NCBI GenBank assembly: GCA_037127315.1
Contig: JBBBDQ010000346.1
Span: forward strand, 7,062,501-7,126,500
Length of the DNA stretch: 64,000 bases
From: Ascarosepion bandense
Taxonomy: Eukaryota > Mollusca > Cephalopoda > Sepiida > Sepiidae
Direction of reading: 5' to 3'
The notes under the pieces are model-generated. The model worked only from the letters and a program-made list of their open reading frames with translations. It searched no databases and had not been told where the DNA came from. A program made the position numbers and the translations under genes. Below, piece by piece: positions 1 through 9,890 of this stretch. Each line of letters begins with the position of its first letter. Position 1 is the stretch's first letter.

Positions 1-160
1 ATTGCTAGACTTATGAAAAGCCTCGACCTAAACAAACTCTGACCTAGACAAAAATTCCCTGATCGTCCTTAACGAATATCAACCCGGAATTATCCCTGGT
101 TCTAGCACGGTTATTTAAATGCTGTTTGAAAGAGAAATCTTTCCCAAGTCTGTGAAAGGT
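1..160 (+). pseudogene. Jockey-like LINE ORF2 fragment (start of RT region)
   Basis: Forward-strand translation with frame breaks gives the stretch just before and at the start of a LINE reverse transcriptase (IARLMKSLD, then an ISTRNYP-like stretch). The same stretch recurs at about 13605-13760, where it is also decayed. In intact elements this segment links the endonuclease and RT domains. It has stops and frameshifts and ends abruptly near 170. It lies on the opposite strand from the LINE pieces at 490-1520, so it is a separate insertion. It runs off the left window edge. Confidence 0.65.
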
Positions 161-489
161 GGGAAGTGTGGTGGAGACTTACCTCGCCGAAGCAAGAGAA
201 GGCACTTTGTCTGCACATGCGTTCGTAGACGTCATGGAACCGCTAGGCGAGCTCATGCAGAGCAGTTTTTGGAAAACATGCATCATTTGTGAAAATGAGG
301 CTTCTCAGAAGCGAGAAATTACGGTTTCTTGCTCGAAACCAAAAACACATAAAAAGAGCTAACTTCTGTTTCGGAGGCAGTTCGGTGTTGGTGATTCGTG
401 AAGGCTACACCTTCAGGAGAGACAGCGTTTTGTTTACGGTGCGCAGGAAACGAAGTCCCGAGTAAAGCAGTGTTCCGGGTTCTACGTGA
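161..489. other. no recognised feature
   Basis: Mixed-composition DNA after the LINE fragment. A 67-codon open frame (159-362) shows no recognisable motif. I see nothing to annotate. Confidence 0.4.
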
Positions 490-811
490 AGCAGCTGGGA
501 GAACGGATCCAAGCGGTCATTAATTCGTCTACCAACTACACTCCGAGGAGATGCAAATACACACACAAAGACCGATTCCCTTCCAGTATAGACCCATTAG
601 TTGGCTGGAAAGTATGGACTCGGAGAGGGTGTGCGGGGGAAAAACTGTTAGCATGCCACTTACGACTATATCTGGCCAGTTCAACTGTAAATTTATGAGA
701 CCACCTTGCCAGTTTAGGATGGAGCATAAATTCGAAAAGTTCAGACATCAGAGCAAAGAGCTCATCCGAACAACTACCATGAAAGTATTTATATAAAAAG
801 CAGACAGGCAA
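490..811 (-). pseudogene. Jockey-like LINE ORF2 C-terminal fragment
   Basis: Minus-strand translation reads KYFHGSCSDELFALM, then LARWSHKFTVELARYSRKW and HANSFSP. This is the recognisable C-terminal tail of Jockey-like LINE ORF2 proteins, beyond the RT domain. The open frame of about 90 codons ends where intact copies would continue for a short tail. It lies downstream, in element orientation, of the RT fragment at 900-1520. The intervening tail segment (about 812-900) is mostly deleted, so both pieces are probably one degraded copy. Confidence 0.75.
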
Positions 812-899
812 GTACGACGATGAGAAAGTGAATGAAGCCGAACCACCAGATCAAGACCAATAATGTTGCCGATTAATTATCTGGATTTTATCAAGGATC

Positions 900-1527
900 T
901 CAAGGTAAATATAGATGTAAGAGATTTTGGAGAGAAAAATTAACTTGTACGACACAGTGAATTGACTTTCTTAGCAGATGACCTAGCAATAGATTTAATA
1001 TAGTGTTTCCAGTTCATGTCAGCATAGAATGTCAATCTGGCGGTTAGCATCAGCCATACTGATAGAAGACAGTGAGGTGTCCCTCTGATTATTAATGAAG
1101 AGAAGTTTAGTTTTTGAGGCGTTGAAGATAAAAAGATATATTTTGCCCCGGTTAAAGATAGACTCCAGGTCGTTTCGAGCATCGGCTTCCATTTTGACTT
1201 TGTCGAAGTGAGCAGCATTACTACTGAGACAGGAGTAAATGGTTATGTCATCGGTGAAGATACCAAATTAAAGGTTGATGTCACTCGGAAGATCGTTAAG
1301 GTAAATTAAAAACAGCCTAGAACCAAGGATGAAGCCCTGTGGGGCACCCGCATGAGTACGAAAGGATCAAGATGAGTGGCCGTTCAGGATGACTTTCATT
1401 TCACGATTTGATAGGAGAGACTGGGAAAAAACGTGCCCGGAGTCACCATAATGTTTGAGCTTATGGAGAAGACCTGTATACCGAATCCTCTAAAAGGCCT
1501 TTATGATGTCCGGGCTTCACCGATTTC
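900..1527 (-). pseudogene. Jockey-like LINE RT fragment
   Basis: Read on the minus strand this gives a GVPQG-like stretch, LFLIYLNDLPSDINL, FTDDITIYSCLSS (the FADD box as FTDD), then FNASKTKLLFINN and DMNWKHYIKSIARSSAKK. These are the fingers-palm part of a LINE reverse transcriptase and the segment after it. Frameshifts and stops break the reading (for example after the MADANRQ motif), so it is non-functional. A hAT element begins immediately at its upstream side, at 1536. It probably belongs to the same copy as 490-811. Confidence 0.75.
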
Positions 1528-2025
1528 ATCTAGAGCAGTGCTACTCAAAGTGTGTTACGCGTACCGTCGCAGGTACGCACCTATCGTTTGCCGGTACGCA
1601 GAGATTTTCTAGAAAAGAAAGAAACAATAGTAAAACTCTATAGCAGTATTAAATTCAAATTGCTTACGAAGTATTAATATTAACTTTAAATATTTTTTCT
1701 GGATTTTTAAAAATATATGCCCTCGAAACCAGTGGCCATAACTAATATAGCACAAATATGGTACCGGTCAATGGCACACTGGGAAGACTTGTTACGTCAA
1801 TGATAACTGCCCTTAGAATGAATAAGATATCATGTCCTCATGTTTATTACAGTTAGTCTCAAAATGTCCCTGAAATAGTACATATCTCAAAACAAATTCC
1901 GGGGTTCACAGTCCCCGCCTCTTACTCAGCCGGATTGGCTTGCTTTGCTTGCCGGTCCCTGGCACACTGAAAAAAAGAACTACCGGTCCGCCACATCAGA
2001 TAGTTCGAGAAGCGCTGATCTAGAG
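1528..2025. mobile_element. non-autonomous hAT-type DNA element with 8-bp target duplication
   Basis: The element spans 1536-2017 (482 bp). It is bounded by imperfect terminal inverted repeats, CAGTGCTACTCAAAGTG at the left and the complement of CAGCGCTTCTCGAACTA at the right. ATCTAGAG is directly repeated at 1528-1535 and 2018-2025. An 8-bp duplication with CAG-type ends is the signature of the hAT superfamily. There is no transposase ORF, so it would need a partner element. A diverged relative of its right half occurs near 37500-37615 (shared CCGGTaCGCCACATgATAG-like end). Confidence 0.8.
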
Positions 2026-2185
2026 CATGATAGATTTTTTTCTTCAATTATCAGCAGTTTACCTGGACAAAAGAAAGTCATATTGATGGTCTGAAAAAAT
2101 TATTTACAATGGTGGATGTTGAATCAATTTGGAATAGATTATGGGCTCTTGGACTTTTACAGAAAGAGACAGAAGCCTAATAGGT

Positions 2186-2782
2186 TAATACAGGGTGTTG
2201 CAGCAAAATCCGACACTTTAAAAAATAGGTTAATAAAAACAAAAGTTGCATATGCAGAGACCCGACAATTTATTTAGCAACAGTTAGAGTTACATACTAG
2301 ATTATTTTTCAATGTAACCGCCGCCGGCGGCGGCGACTATCTCAAGGTGAGCGCGAAATGAGTCACACACTTTAGCGATCATGTCCGTATCCATAGCGGC
2401 GAACGCCTCCACGATGGCAGCTTTCAACCGTGTTGTGGACGTGCTTGTTGGTCTTGGCCTCGATAAAGCCCTAGAGGAAATAGTTGCAGTCATGTGAGGA
2501 ATGCGGCCACAATTCCGGCGACAAGTGGTGAAGAACATTGTTGAGCAGCCACGCCTGAATCATCTTGGCCTTGTGTGCAGTAGCGGAGCCCTGCTGGAAG
2601 ACGTTGTGGTCTCCAGCGGCGATTTCGTCCATCCAGGGCTTCACCACGCTCCTCAGCACTTCCTGGTAGATCTCAGCGGTGGCTCTCAAGCCCTTTTGAA
2701 AGAAGAACGGAGGCATGACGTCGCCCTCACTGGAGATGACGCCAAGAATCATGACAGATGTGGGAATCATCGATTGGATTGA
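2186..2782 (-). pseudogene. mariner/Tc1-type transposase pseudogene (C-terminal part)
   Basis: The minus-strand frame 2770-2471 reads MIPTSVMILGVISSEGDVMP, then VVKPWMDEIA and HNVFQQGSATAHKAKMIQAW. This is the catalytic core of a Tc1/mariner-superfamily transposase. The usual catalytic Asp in the QQDSAPxH motif is Gly here (QQGSATAH). The frame then hits a TAG where a Trp codon is expected (after DCNYFL), continues as GFIEAKTNKHVHNTVE, and shifts frame into LKAAIVEAFAAMDTDMIAK and ends at GGGYIEK (2302). TACAGGGTGTTGCAGC at about 2189 looks like the 3' terminus next to a TA target. The 5' half of the element is absent. Confidence 0.8.
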
Positions 2783-3039
2783 CTATTCACCTGGTATTTC
2801 CAAGAAGGGCTGAAAGTGTCTATACCGGCTTTGACCCAAGAAGAAACGCCAGTCACTCAAGACACAATTGGTAGGTCAAAGATGTCGTTACGAAGAAGAT
2901 CACGGAGTGAGTCCCACTCAACATGCTGGTAACAGAAAGAGGTCATATGAATGGGGGTTCCTGCTTAATAGATGATTAGAACAAAATGTCAATATATACC
3001 ACAGAGTGGTCCAATTTACCAGGAAGGCATGACCAGAAA

Positions 3040-3560
3040 CGTTAATGTTTACCGCGGACGGAACAACAGATAGACGAGAATTTTTTTCAGATATTTTATG
3101 AGTGAAGTATCCATTATTTTCTCTTGTTCAAGCATATCGGCCATTTTAGTTTCAACTTTCGGTGATACAAAATTTACTATTTTCGTGCTTTGTAAAAAAT
3201 GAGTGTAGAGAATTTTTATTGATATTCATTATTCCCAGAAATTTCTGCAAACTGATGATGGTTGTTTCTCAAAGATTAAATTCTGGTTATAGCTATGATC
3301 GTCTTCCTTGAATGAAAAGTTGAGGGCCATGATTTCAATTATAATTCATATTCTGCAAATGATTCAATAAAAAAAAACGTCGTAAAATTTCAAGTTTTCC
3401 GCGTTGATTTCGTCACGCTGTTTTGACATCATTACAAAAAAAATGACACCGTCTCTTTTGATCTGCTACTCCTCTCCATACTATTATTAATCTGCAGTCT
3501 CCTACCTCTCGTTCTATCTCAGTGATTTTAATATATTTTGCGTGTGAAACTTACGTACTT
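3040..3560. repeat. dispersed repeat E, copy 1
   Basis: Unclassified interspersed repeat. Its left part (CTCTTGTTcAAgcATATCGG, CATTTTAGTTTC) and right part (ATTTCgTCACG, ATGACgtC, CTCTTTT) recur in the same order at 7840-8199 and 9170-9420. In that second copy the two parts are separated by a Helitron. No coding potential or terminal structure was recognised. Confidence 0.5.
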
Positions 3561-3642
3561 ACTTTTGCATGCACACATACATAATTCAATGTTACGAAAA
3601 TTAACGAAGATTAACGAAATGGTTATAAACAACCGACAATTT

Positions 3643-4060
3643 GAAATTATTTGTTTGAACATTATTTTTGATCGATACTTATATTTAATTAGATATTCTG
3701 TTTATAATCAAACAGTATATATATATTTATTTTTACCGGCCTGATTACGATATATTTCAGTGCAGATATGGTTATTTGCGTGAATCGAAAATTGTGTTAT
3801 ATAGGCTTGATTTGACTTCGTTTAGACAGTTGGTCATTCGTGGTCGAGAGGTCTAAGACGCGACAGATCAATTAGTGGTTTCCCCTATGTGGTTAGGAGC
3901 TGCAGGTTCGAATCCTGCCGAATGACACACATTTTCATAACAAAGATTTGTCGTAAATAATCAGGCCGATAGAAATAAATATATATAATGTTTGATTATA
4001 AACAGAATATCTACTTAAATACAAGTATCGATCAAAAATAATGTTCAAACAAATAATTTC
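3643..4060. mobile_element. palindromic element: ~108-bp inverted repeats around a tRNA-like core
   Basis: The left arm (about 3643-3750) and right arm (about 3951-4060) are reverse complements with roughly 90% identity by eye. Shared blocks include GATTATAAACAGAATATCTA, AGTATCGATCAAAAATAATG and TTCAAACAAATAATTTC. They enclose about 200 bp that contain a tRNA-like sequence (3833-3927). The structure resembles a foldback element or MITE. No target-site duplication was confirmed and there is no protein-coding capacity. Confidence 0.65.
3833..3927 (+). pseudogene. tRNA-Leu/Ser-like sequence (type II, long variable arm)
   Basis: The acceptor stem GTCATTC / GAATGAC pairs over 7 of 7 positions. 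The D-arm/A-box TGGTCGAGAGGTCTAAG is of the Leu/Ser type. The T-arm GCAGG-TTCGAAT-CCTGC is perfect and contains a consensus B box. The length is 95 nt. A variable-arm hairpin is possible (CCCCTA with TTAGGAG), but no proper 5-bp anticodon stem can be drawn around the candidate CAA anticodon. It is therefore either a decayed tRNA-Leu gene (possibly with an intron) or a tRNA-derived retroposon head. It sits in the loop of the palindrome at 3643-4060. Confidence 0.55.
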
Positions 4061-4427
4061 ATTATTCAATATGTATCACCCACGCACATAAACTTTGCAA
4101 CTTCTTAATTCTGATTGGTTAAAATATCACTGTAGATTTATCATAAGACAATTTTTAAATCGCAGTAGAGAATATTCTGGAACATTCCATCACGGTTCAG
4201 TACACAATAACTGATTGGTTAATTTAAGACCAATCACAGATTTTTGTACAAGGTAAGTTGAATTTTTACCGCCAAGTCGCTAGGAGCCTACCTAGAACGT
4301 ATTTAAATGACTTGAATTGCTATTCCAGGAAATGGTTTTTAGTCGCTAAACGACTCCACGTCATTGCTTTCCTAAATCCTTCTCACTCTATGAAACGCAC
4401 ACACGAACACATACCTACACTGTTTGT
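4061..4427. other. AT-rich stretch with repeated ATTGGTTAA motifs, no gene
   Basis: Contains CTGATTGGTTAA twice (about 4112 and 4213) and an inverted CCAAT-like motif. It may be the upstream part (U3) of the LTR-like repeat that follows. No reading frame was recognised. Confidence 0.3.
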
Positions 4428-5120
4428 TTGTGGTGATACCGACCGAGCAAAAGCGAGGGACCGGATGTTTGCTCTATACCGACCAGAAAGCAAATGACCA
4501 AAAATCGTCGTTGCGCATCCGAGTTCGCGCAGATGTTCCGGTTGAAAAATAAAAATTAATCAAATATCAAATTTCCATTTCGCGAGCCTACGCAAATTTT
4601 ATTTACCAGCCAATGGGAAGCCCAGAATCAAATACAAGTATGAAATTCCAAACGAGCTGCTTTTGATCCAAAAAGCAGATATAAAAAGCCGAGACAAAAA
4701 GCGCTCAGACAGATAGACAGGCGAGAGTAACCAGTGTCTCCACTTGACTTAAGTTGAGCGGCTAATATGCTTGCCTCTTTCCTTCTTCCTGTCTCAAAAG
4801 TACTTACTGACTTAAGGAGCGACTACTTCAAAGACATTCCTCACATACCTCCGCTCCCCACATTCCTAAGCCTTTTATCTCTTTCAGCTCATTATTTGAA
4901 CATTCTAACCTCCGTTGGACCTTTATTTCAAGTATTGCTTTAATTGTAAAACATTAATTGATATGTATATATATAAATGTTATTTTCAACTCAATTTGCT
5001 TTTCTTAATTTTATAATTATTTTATGACTTATAGTGGGCTATCTACCACAAGGCCAAATTCCGTTAACCTGCAACGGTATACAATTACCCTTCACTAGAA
5101 CGGAATCCTACTACAACTAG
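4428..5120 (+). repeat. LTR-like repeat G with promoter-like elements
   Basis: Starts with GGTGATACCGAcCGAGCAaaAGCG and shares about 270 bp with the palindromic copy at 35113-35370. At about 4679 it has a TATA-like ATATAAAAAGCC followed by a pyrimidine/purine-mixed leader, a layout typical of LTR promoters (U3-R). The ends are uncertain and no PBS or ORFs were identified. TATAGTGGG at 5031 and CCCACTATA at 5140 are inverted and may mark an internal boundary. Confidence 0.4.
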
Positions 5121-5273
5121 AAAAAGAAGAAATAAGCAACCCACTATATGTTCACTATGCTAAACACTCAGAACTTTACCGAGTTAATTTATCTTCAACC
5201 CAAGTTCTATCCGAAAATTAACGACCAATCCAATGAACATTTCAATTCATTACTACCATGCAAACAAATTTTA

Positions 5274-5297
5274 TCTAAACTTATTTATAAATGGAAC

Positions 5298-5342
<45 letters not shown>

Positions 5343-5811
5343 GTTACCTATAGACTCCGAAACGGCTTTAACCGATTTTCTTGAAAACTTACACAGTTGT
5401 ACTATAAGCGCCTGCGAGTGTTCTTAGCTAGGTTTTGTGTCGAGGTATTTCCGATAAATATTGATCATCGGTTACCGAAAAAATTGGGTTATAGAAGGAG
5501 TTGTCCGATTTTAATCAAATTTCATACACTCATAGACAAAGACAGAAGAAACGATATTCAGAAGTTTCAAGATTGCAGTTCTTACAATAGTGCAGAAAAT
5601 CGATAATATATATATGTATAAATCGATACCAGGAAATCAAAATTTGACTTACATGCATTCATTTTTCTTTCAGTCTATGGTTTCGCTTTAACTGGAAACA
5701 ACTATTGCTTTTTAGTCTTTCGTGCCAACGTCCAAAGTGTCTGAGATCCAGAACCATAGATTAGTTTTAAAGCTTTCGTTAAACCCGGACAACGCCGGGC
5801 TATACTGCTAG
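5274..5811 (+). mobile_element. non-autonomous Helitron, copy 1 (complete ends)
   Basis: The 5' end is TCTAAACTTATTTATAAA, preceded by A at 5273. The 3' end is a CCCGG-acaacg-CCGGG hairpin, then CTATACTG and CTAG (5808-5811), followed by T at 5812. A TC start, a hairpin about 10 nt before a CTRR end, and insertion between A and T without duplication define Helitrons. It is 538 bp with no Rep/helicase coding. A (GT)n run lies at about 5301-5340. It lacks the roughly 170-bp internal block found in the copies at 8200, 14207 and 25105. Confidence 0.8.
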
Positions 5812-6828
5812 TTTCAATTAAAACAAACTTTAATTCAACAAGTGACATTCTTTCTGAGAAACATTTGACTTCGACCAATGGGAAGAAACTCTCGTCTACT
5901 TATCTTTTCTCGAATGTATTGCATGCCTTTGTCAACCAATATTGTATATTGTTAATACATGTTTTAATTGTTGGTTAAATTATCGTTATTGTTGTCAATT
6001 CCTATCTCTTGCATCTGACTTATTTGCATGCGTTGTTGAATCTCGAATATAAATATTTGTGGTAGGATTCAGAGATATTCTGAAGGCCCGATCAGCGTGA
6101 ATCTGTTAATAATTATCCTTGTGCCAGACGCGATTTGTCCAGCTACAAGATTTATGACCAGCCTGATTGCCGATATCGAAGAAGTCCGCCACACGTGAAT
6201 TAAAAAATATGTTACAAACGCTATTAGAATTATTATTCATGCATTTTCTGAAAATATTTTATTCAACAAAAATTCATGTTCTTGATGTAAGTATCATTCA
6301 TATATGATGAAAAGTATTACAAAATATTGAAGTTGTTTAGCAGTGGTACAAAATTTGATTTCATCAATAAAACAGGCATTCATAATAAAAAGTAATTTAA
6401 TGGGTAGCAAGCTAGTCTCGTTAGATTAATTATGGCTAAATAGTATGTTCAATTCTCTCTAGTTACTCTATTCTATTGGCTTTTATCACATCTAAGCTAC
6501 GCCGAGAAAATCACCATAACGAAAAAGACTCGTATAGAAATTGTTCAGTAAGGCTAATGGCGATTATCACTGACAGGATCATTCCTAACAAACCTTTCCC
6601 TGTTAAGAAGAGTGACTCATGGACTTAAAGGTAATTAGCCTTTTAATTTTATGTATTTTGTTTGTATATAACTTTAGTCTGGAGTTGTAAATTTTTAGTC
6701 GGTGTACCGATGTCTTGTCCTCAATTTTTGCTCTAATGGGATAAGACAATAAACCGGTTTAGCTGCTTTTAAACGTTATATTTTATTTCTGTATTAACAA
6801 TTTACGGTATTGTTACACATCATTTTTA
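5812..6828. other. no recognised feature
   Basis: AT-rich DNA between Helitron copy 1 and SINE-A. No ORF, RNA gene or repeat boundary was recognised. The CCAATGGGAAG motif at about 5876 resembles one in LTR-like repeat G. Confidence 0.35.
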
Positions 6829-7183
6829 TGAATGTTCTGTTATGCGTCCAGCCAATCCTAATACATACAGCTATAGACTATTAGTCAGTTAAATGCCATA
6901 CGTAATAACACGCTTGACCGATCATGATTCGAAAAGACATGGTTGACTGGGCATTAGATTTTCCCACAATAGGTTGCTATTACTTTCTGCGGTACACTGA
7001 TTGCCAGCCAAGACTATAGAACCCAATCTGTCCTGTTATTTAACCCATCACCGGAGGGAAGAGACGGATTAATACCTTTCCCAATGGTATTTGCGCATAA
7101 GTGAATGCAAAAAAATTCAACTGGAATTCAAACTCGGCTCCCCGATTTCTCGTTCCGAGCCGATATCCACTGCACCTTACACT
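6829..7183 (-). mobile_element. SINE-A copy (minus strand)
   Basis: tRNA-derived SINE. Read on the minus strand it starts near 7183 with a head carrying an A-box-like GGTGCAGTGGATATCGGC and a B-box-like GTTTGAATTCCAG. A body of about 230 bp follows (CCTTTCCCA, TCTATAGTCTTGGCTGGCAA, GCAGAAAGTAATAG) and ends in TTAACTGACTAAT near 6882. The adjoining motif at 6829-6880 (GTTATGCGTCCAGCCAATCC) recurs twice at 8640-8760 inside Helitron copy 2. Confidence 0.65.
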
Positions 7184-7839
7184 AGTAGTTATCAATAATT
7201 CTGACTTTGAAGAGTAAACTACTATGTTAATAGTAGCGAATACTTTTAATTATAGTTTACGACAACCGTCATCTATCTTCTTGAATTATGCTCAGTTTTT
7301 ATCAATACCCTAATCCTCCCCATTCTCTGTCTTGTGATTCTCTTTCACTTTCGTTTCTTTTTACCACCTTGCTTGGTTAGACTTCACTTTCGTTCCCGGT
7401 TAGCCGCTTGCTTGGTTAGGCTTGGAGTCTAGACATAATTATTACAATGATCGACTAGTTGGGCCTCATTCCTGTACGGGTTGGATGTTACCTGGAGTCA
7501 TGAAATTAAGATGATTGTAAAAAGTTATTTTTTTTCCATTACGACCGACTCGTAAGTAGACGTTATTTAGAAACAAAAGTCATTCAGAAGCGCAGACGTG
7601 ACGTAGAATAAGAAAAACGAATAGAAAATTAAAAGCGAGCCACGTGAAAATTGAATCTGTCATTAAACAACTGAAGTTAGAAGAGGAAGCCGGTTGTGAT
7701 GAAGGAAGCCGAAGACAGTTAAAGTTACTTAGGTTCGGACGTTAAAAGCGCCTATGGAGAATTAGGTTCTGTTGATATGGACGTGACAGAAAACCACACG
7801 TGAACAAGATCAAATTCACTAATTCCACTTTCTTTTCAG
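7184..7839. other. no recognised feature
   Basis: Contains the near-repeated phrase GCTTGGTTAGRCTT (about 7370 and 7410). No gene or known repeat was recognised. Confidence 0.3.
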
Positions 7840-8038
7840 AACAAAATTTCCATTGCCGGAAACTTAAATATCCGGAAGGACTAACAGACAGACGCGAATT
7901 CTATTATCAGATCTTTAGTGAGTAAGGTATCGATTGTTTTCTCTTGTTTAAATATATCGGTCATTTTAGTTTCGTCCTAAGTTTTGCCGCACGTTGTGAG
8001 ACGATGAGTTTGAAAACACCAAGAAATCTATGTAAACC

Positions 8039-8073
<35 letters not shown>

Positions 8074-8199
8074 CGACGATGATGATGGTTGTTTCTTCCA
8101 AATGGTTCTGGTTATCGTCTTCTTTGTTGAGGTTTGAGTTCGAGTTGATGATAGTGATTTCGATCATGATTTCTTTTTATTCTCAATCTCTGTATCTAA
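7840..8199. repeat. dispersed repeat E, copy 2, left part, with (ATG)n
   Basis: Matches 3060-3330 (CTCTTGTTTAAATATATCGG, CATTTTAGTTTCGTC, GGTTGTTTCT, TTCTGGTTAT). An ATG/ATC trinucleotide run lies at about 8039-8072; its both-strand open frames are a repeat artefact. The copy is cut at 8199/8200 by a Helitron and resumes near 9164. Confidence 0.5.
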
Positions 8200-8225
8200 T
8201 CTAAACTTGTTTATAAATGGAACTT

Positions 8226-8304
<79 letters not shown>

Positions 8305-8565
8305 CCGTTACCTATAGACTCCGAAACGGCTGAACCGATTTTCTTGAAAATTTACACAATTGTACTATAAGCGTCTGCGAGTGTTCTTACCTAGGTTTTG
8401 TGTCGAGGTACCCCCGATAAATATCGAAAATGGATAATCGAAAAAATCGGGTTATAGAAGGAGTGGTCCGATTTTAATCAAATTTGATACACTCATAGAC
8501 AAAGACACAAGAAACGATATTCAGAAGTTTCAAGGTTGCAGTTCTTACAATAGTGCAGAAAACTG

Positions 8566-8621
<56 letters not shown>

Positions 8622-9163
8622 GGAAGATTCTTTATGAATGTTCTGTTATGCGTCCAGCCAATCCTAATATATAGGGCTATAGACTATTAGTCAGTTAAAT
8701 GCCATCCGTAATAACATTTTTATGGATGTTTTGTTATGCGTCCAGCCAATCCTAATATATAGACATATTTAAAAATGGAACTTTGTAATATATGTGTGTC
8801 TGTTTATCTGCCTGTATCTTTGTATTTTTTCAGCCCTTTTATTTTAGCTTTTGCTTTGGGTTTGGCTTTAAGTAGGTATAATTGTAGTTCTTAGTCTCAG
8901 CCATCATACCATTTACTCAGAAGCCTTATTTAGCCTTCAAAATTCAGTTTACGACTTAAAAAACTTATTTAATATCGATACCAGGAAATCAAAATTTGAC
9001 TTACATCCATTCATTTTTCTTTCAGTCTACGGATTCGCTTTAACTGGAAACAACTATTGCTTTTTAGTCTTTAGTGCCAACGTCCAAAGAGTCTGAGCTC
9101 CAGGACCATGGATTAGTTTTAAATCTTTCATTACACCCGAGCAACGCCGGGCTATACTGATAG
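8200..9163 (+). mobile_element. non-autonomous Helitron, copy 2, nested in repeat E
   Basis: Begins TCTAAACTTGTTTATAAATG after A (8199). It ends with hairpin CCCGAGCAACGCCGGG, CTATACTG and ATAG (a mutated CTAG) before T (9164). At 964 bp it is longer than copy 1 because of a (CT)n run (8228-8300), an (AT)n run (8569-8617), two copies of a GTTATGCGTCCAGCCAATCC motif (about 8645 and 8735), and an internal block shared with copies 3 and 4. It has no coding capacity. Confidence 0.75.
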
Positions 9164-9420
9164 TCTTTGTATAAAACAAAGTTAGATGCACACGAATCAG
9201 CGGCTCGGGCAGAAAAAAGAAAAGTCAAAGTTTTTTGCACGTTAATTTCATCACGAAAATTTGACGTCATAACAAAAAATGACGTCATCTCTTTTAATTT
9301 TCAACTCTTTCTCCAATTACTACTGTTTTGCAAGCTCCTATTAATCGCCAGGAATCTTTTATTAAATATGTTTTACCAATGAAAATTAACAAATAATAAC
9401 AGAATTTAGATAAACATTCT
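9164..9420. repeat. dispersed repeat E, copy 2, right part
   Basis: Continues the match to 3390-3520 (TTAATTTCATCACG, ATGACGTCATCTCTTTT, GCAAGCTCCTA). This supports the Helitron at 8200-9163 being a later insertion. TGACGTCA-like palindromes occur in the run at 9255-9285. Confidence 0.45.
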
Positions 9421-9890
9421 GATATCTTGAGACTTATATTTAGTTAAAACTTTATACTTATCTCGCTCATCGTTAATCATTCCCTTATTCTTGTTGGCTA
9501 GCTTGTTCTAATGAATTTGAAAAACAACTCTTTATTACGAGCCTGTGTCTTTGACAAGTGTAATTATATTTTAAGTCCAAACTCTTTGTTTCTTTCTCTT
9601 TTCTCTCTCAAATAGAATAAGTACCTTCCCTGTGCATAAACTCAACATAACGACTACGCTTCTGTTACTAACTCAAAAGTGGTTAGGAGATGCACACACA
9701 CACACGAGCTATATTCCTTAAACGTCACATCTAGTGGGTTATTTATTCCTCATTTATGTGAGTAAGCTAGCCTTGGTACATGAGGTCTCTGGCCGGTATG
9801 ATGTTTCTGGCTCAAGATTGAGTTCTGTTGCACTTATCTCTTGGTCGACGAAATACGTACACTTAGTGTATCACACCTAAATCTTTCCTG
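9421..9890. other. no recognised feature
   Basis: AT-rich DNA with a short (CA)n at about 9693. Nothing supportable. Confidence 0.3.

Noticed and set aside
7944..8204. Poly-Met protein
   Set aside because: It comes from an (ATG)n run inside repeat E.
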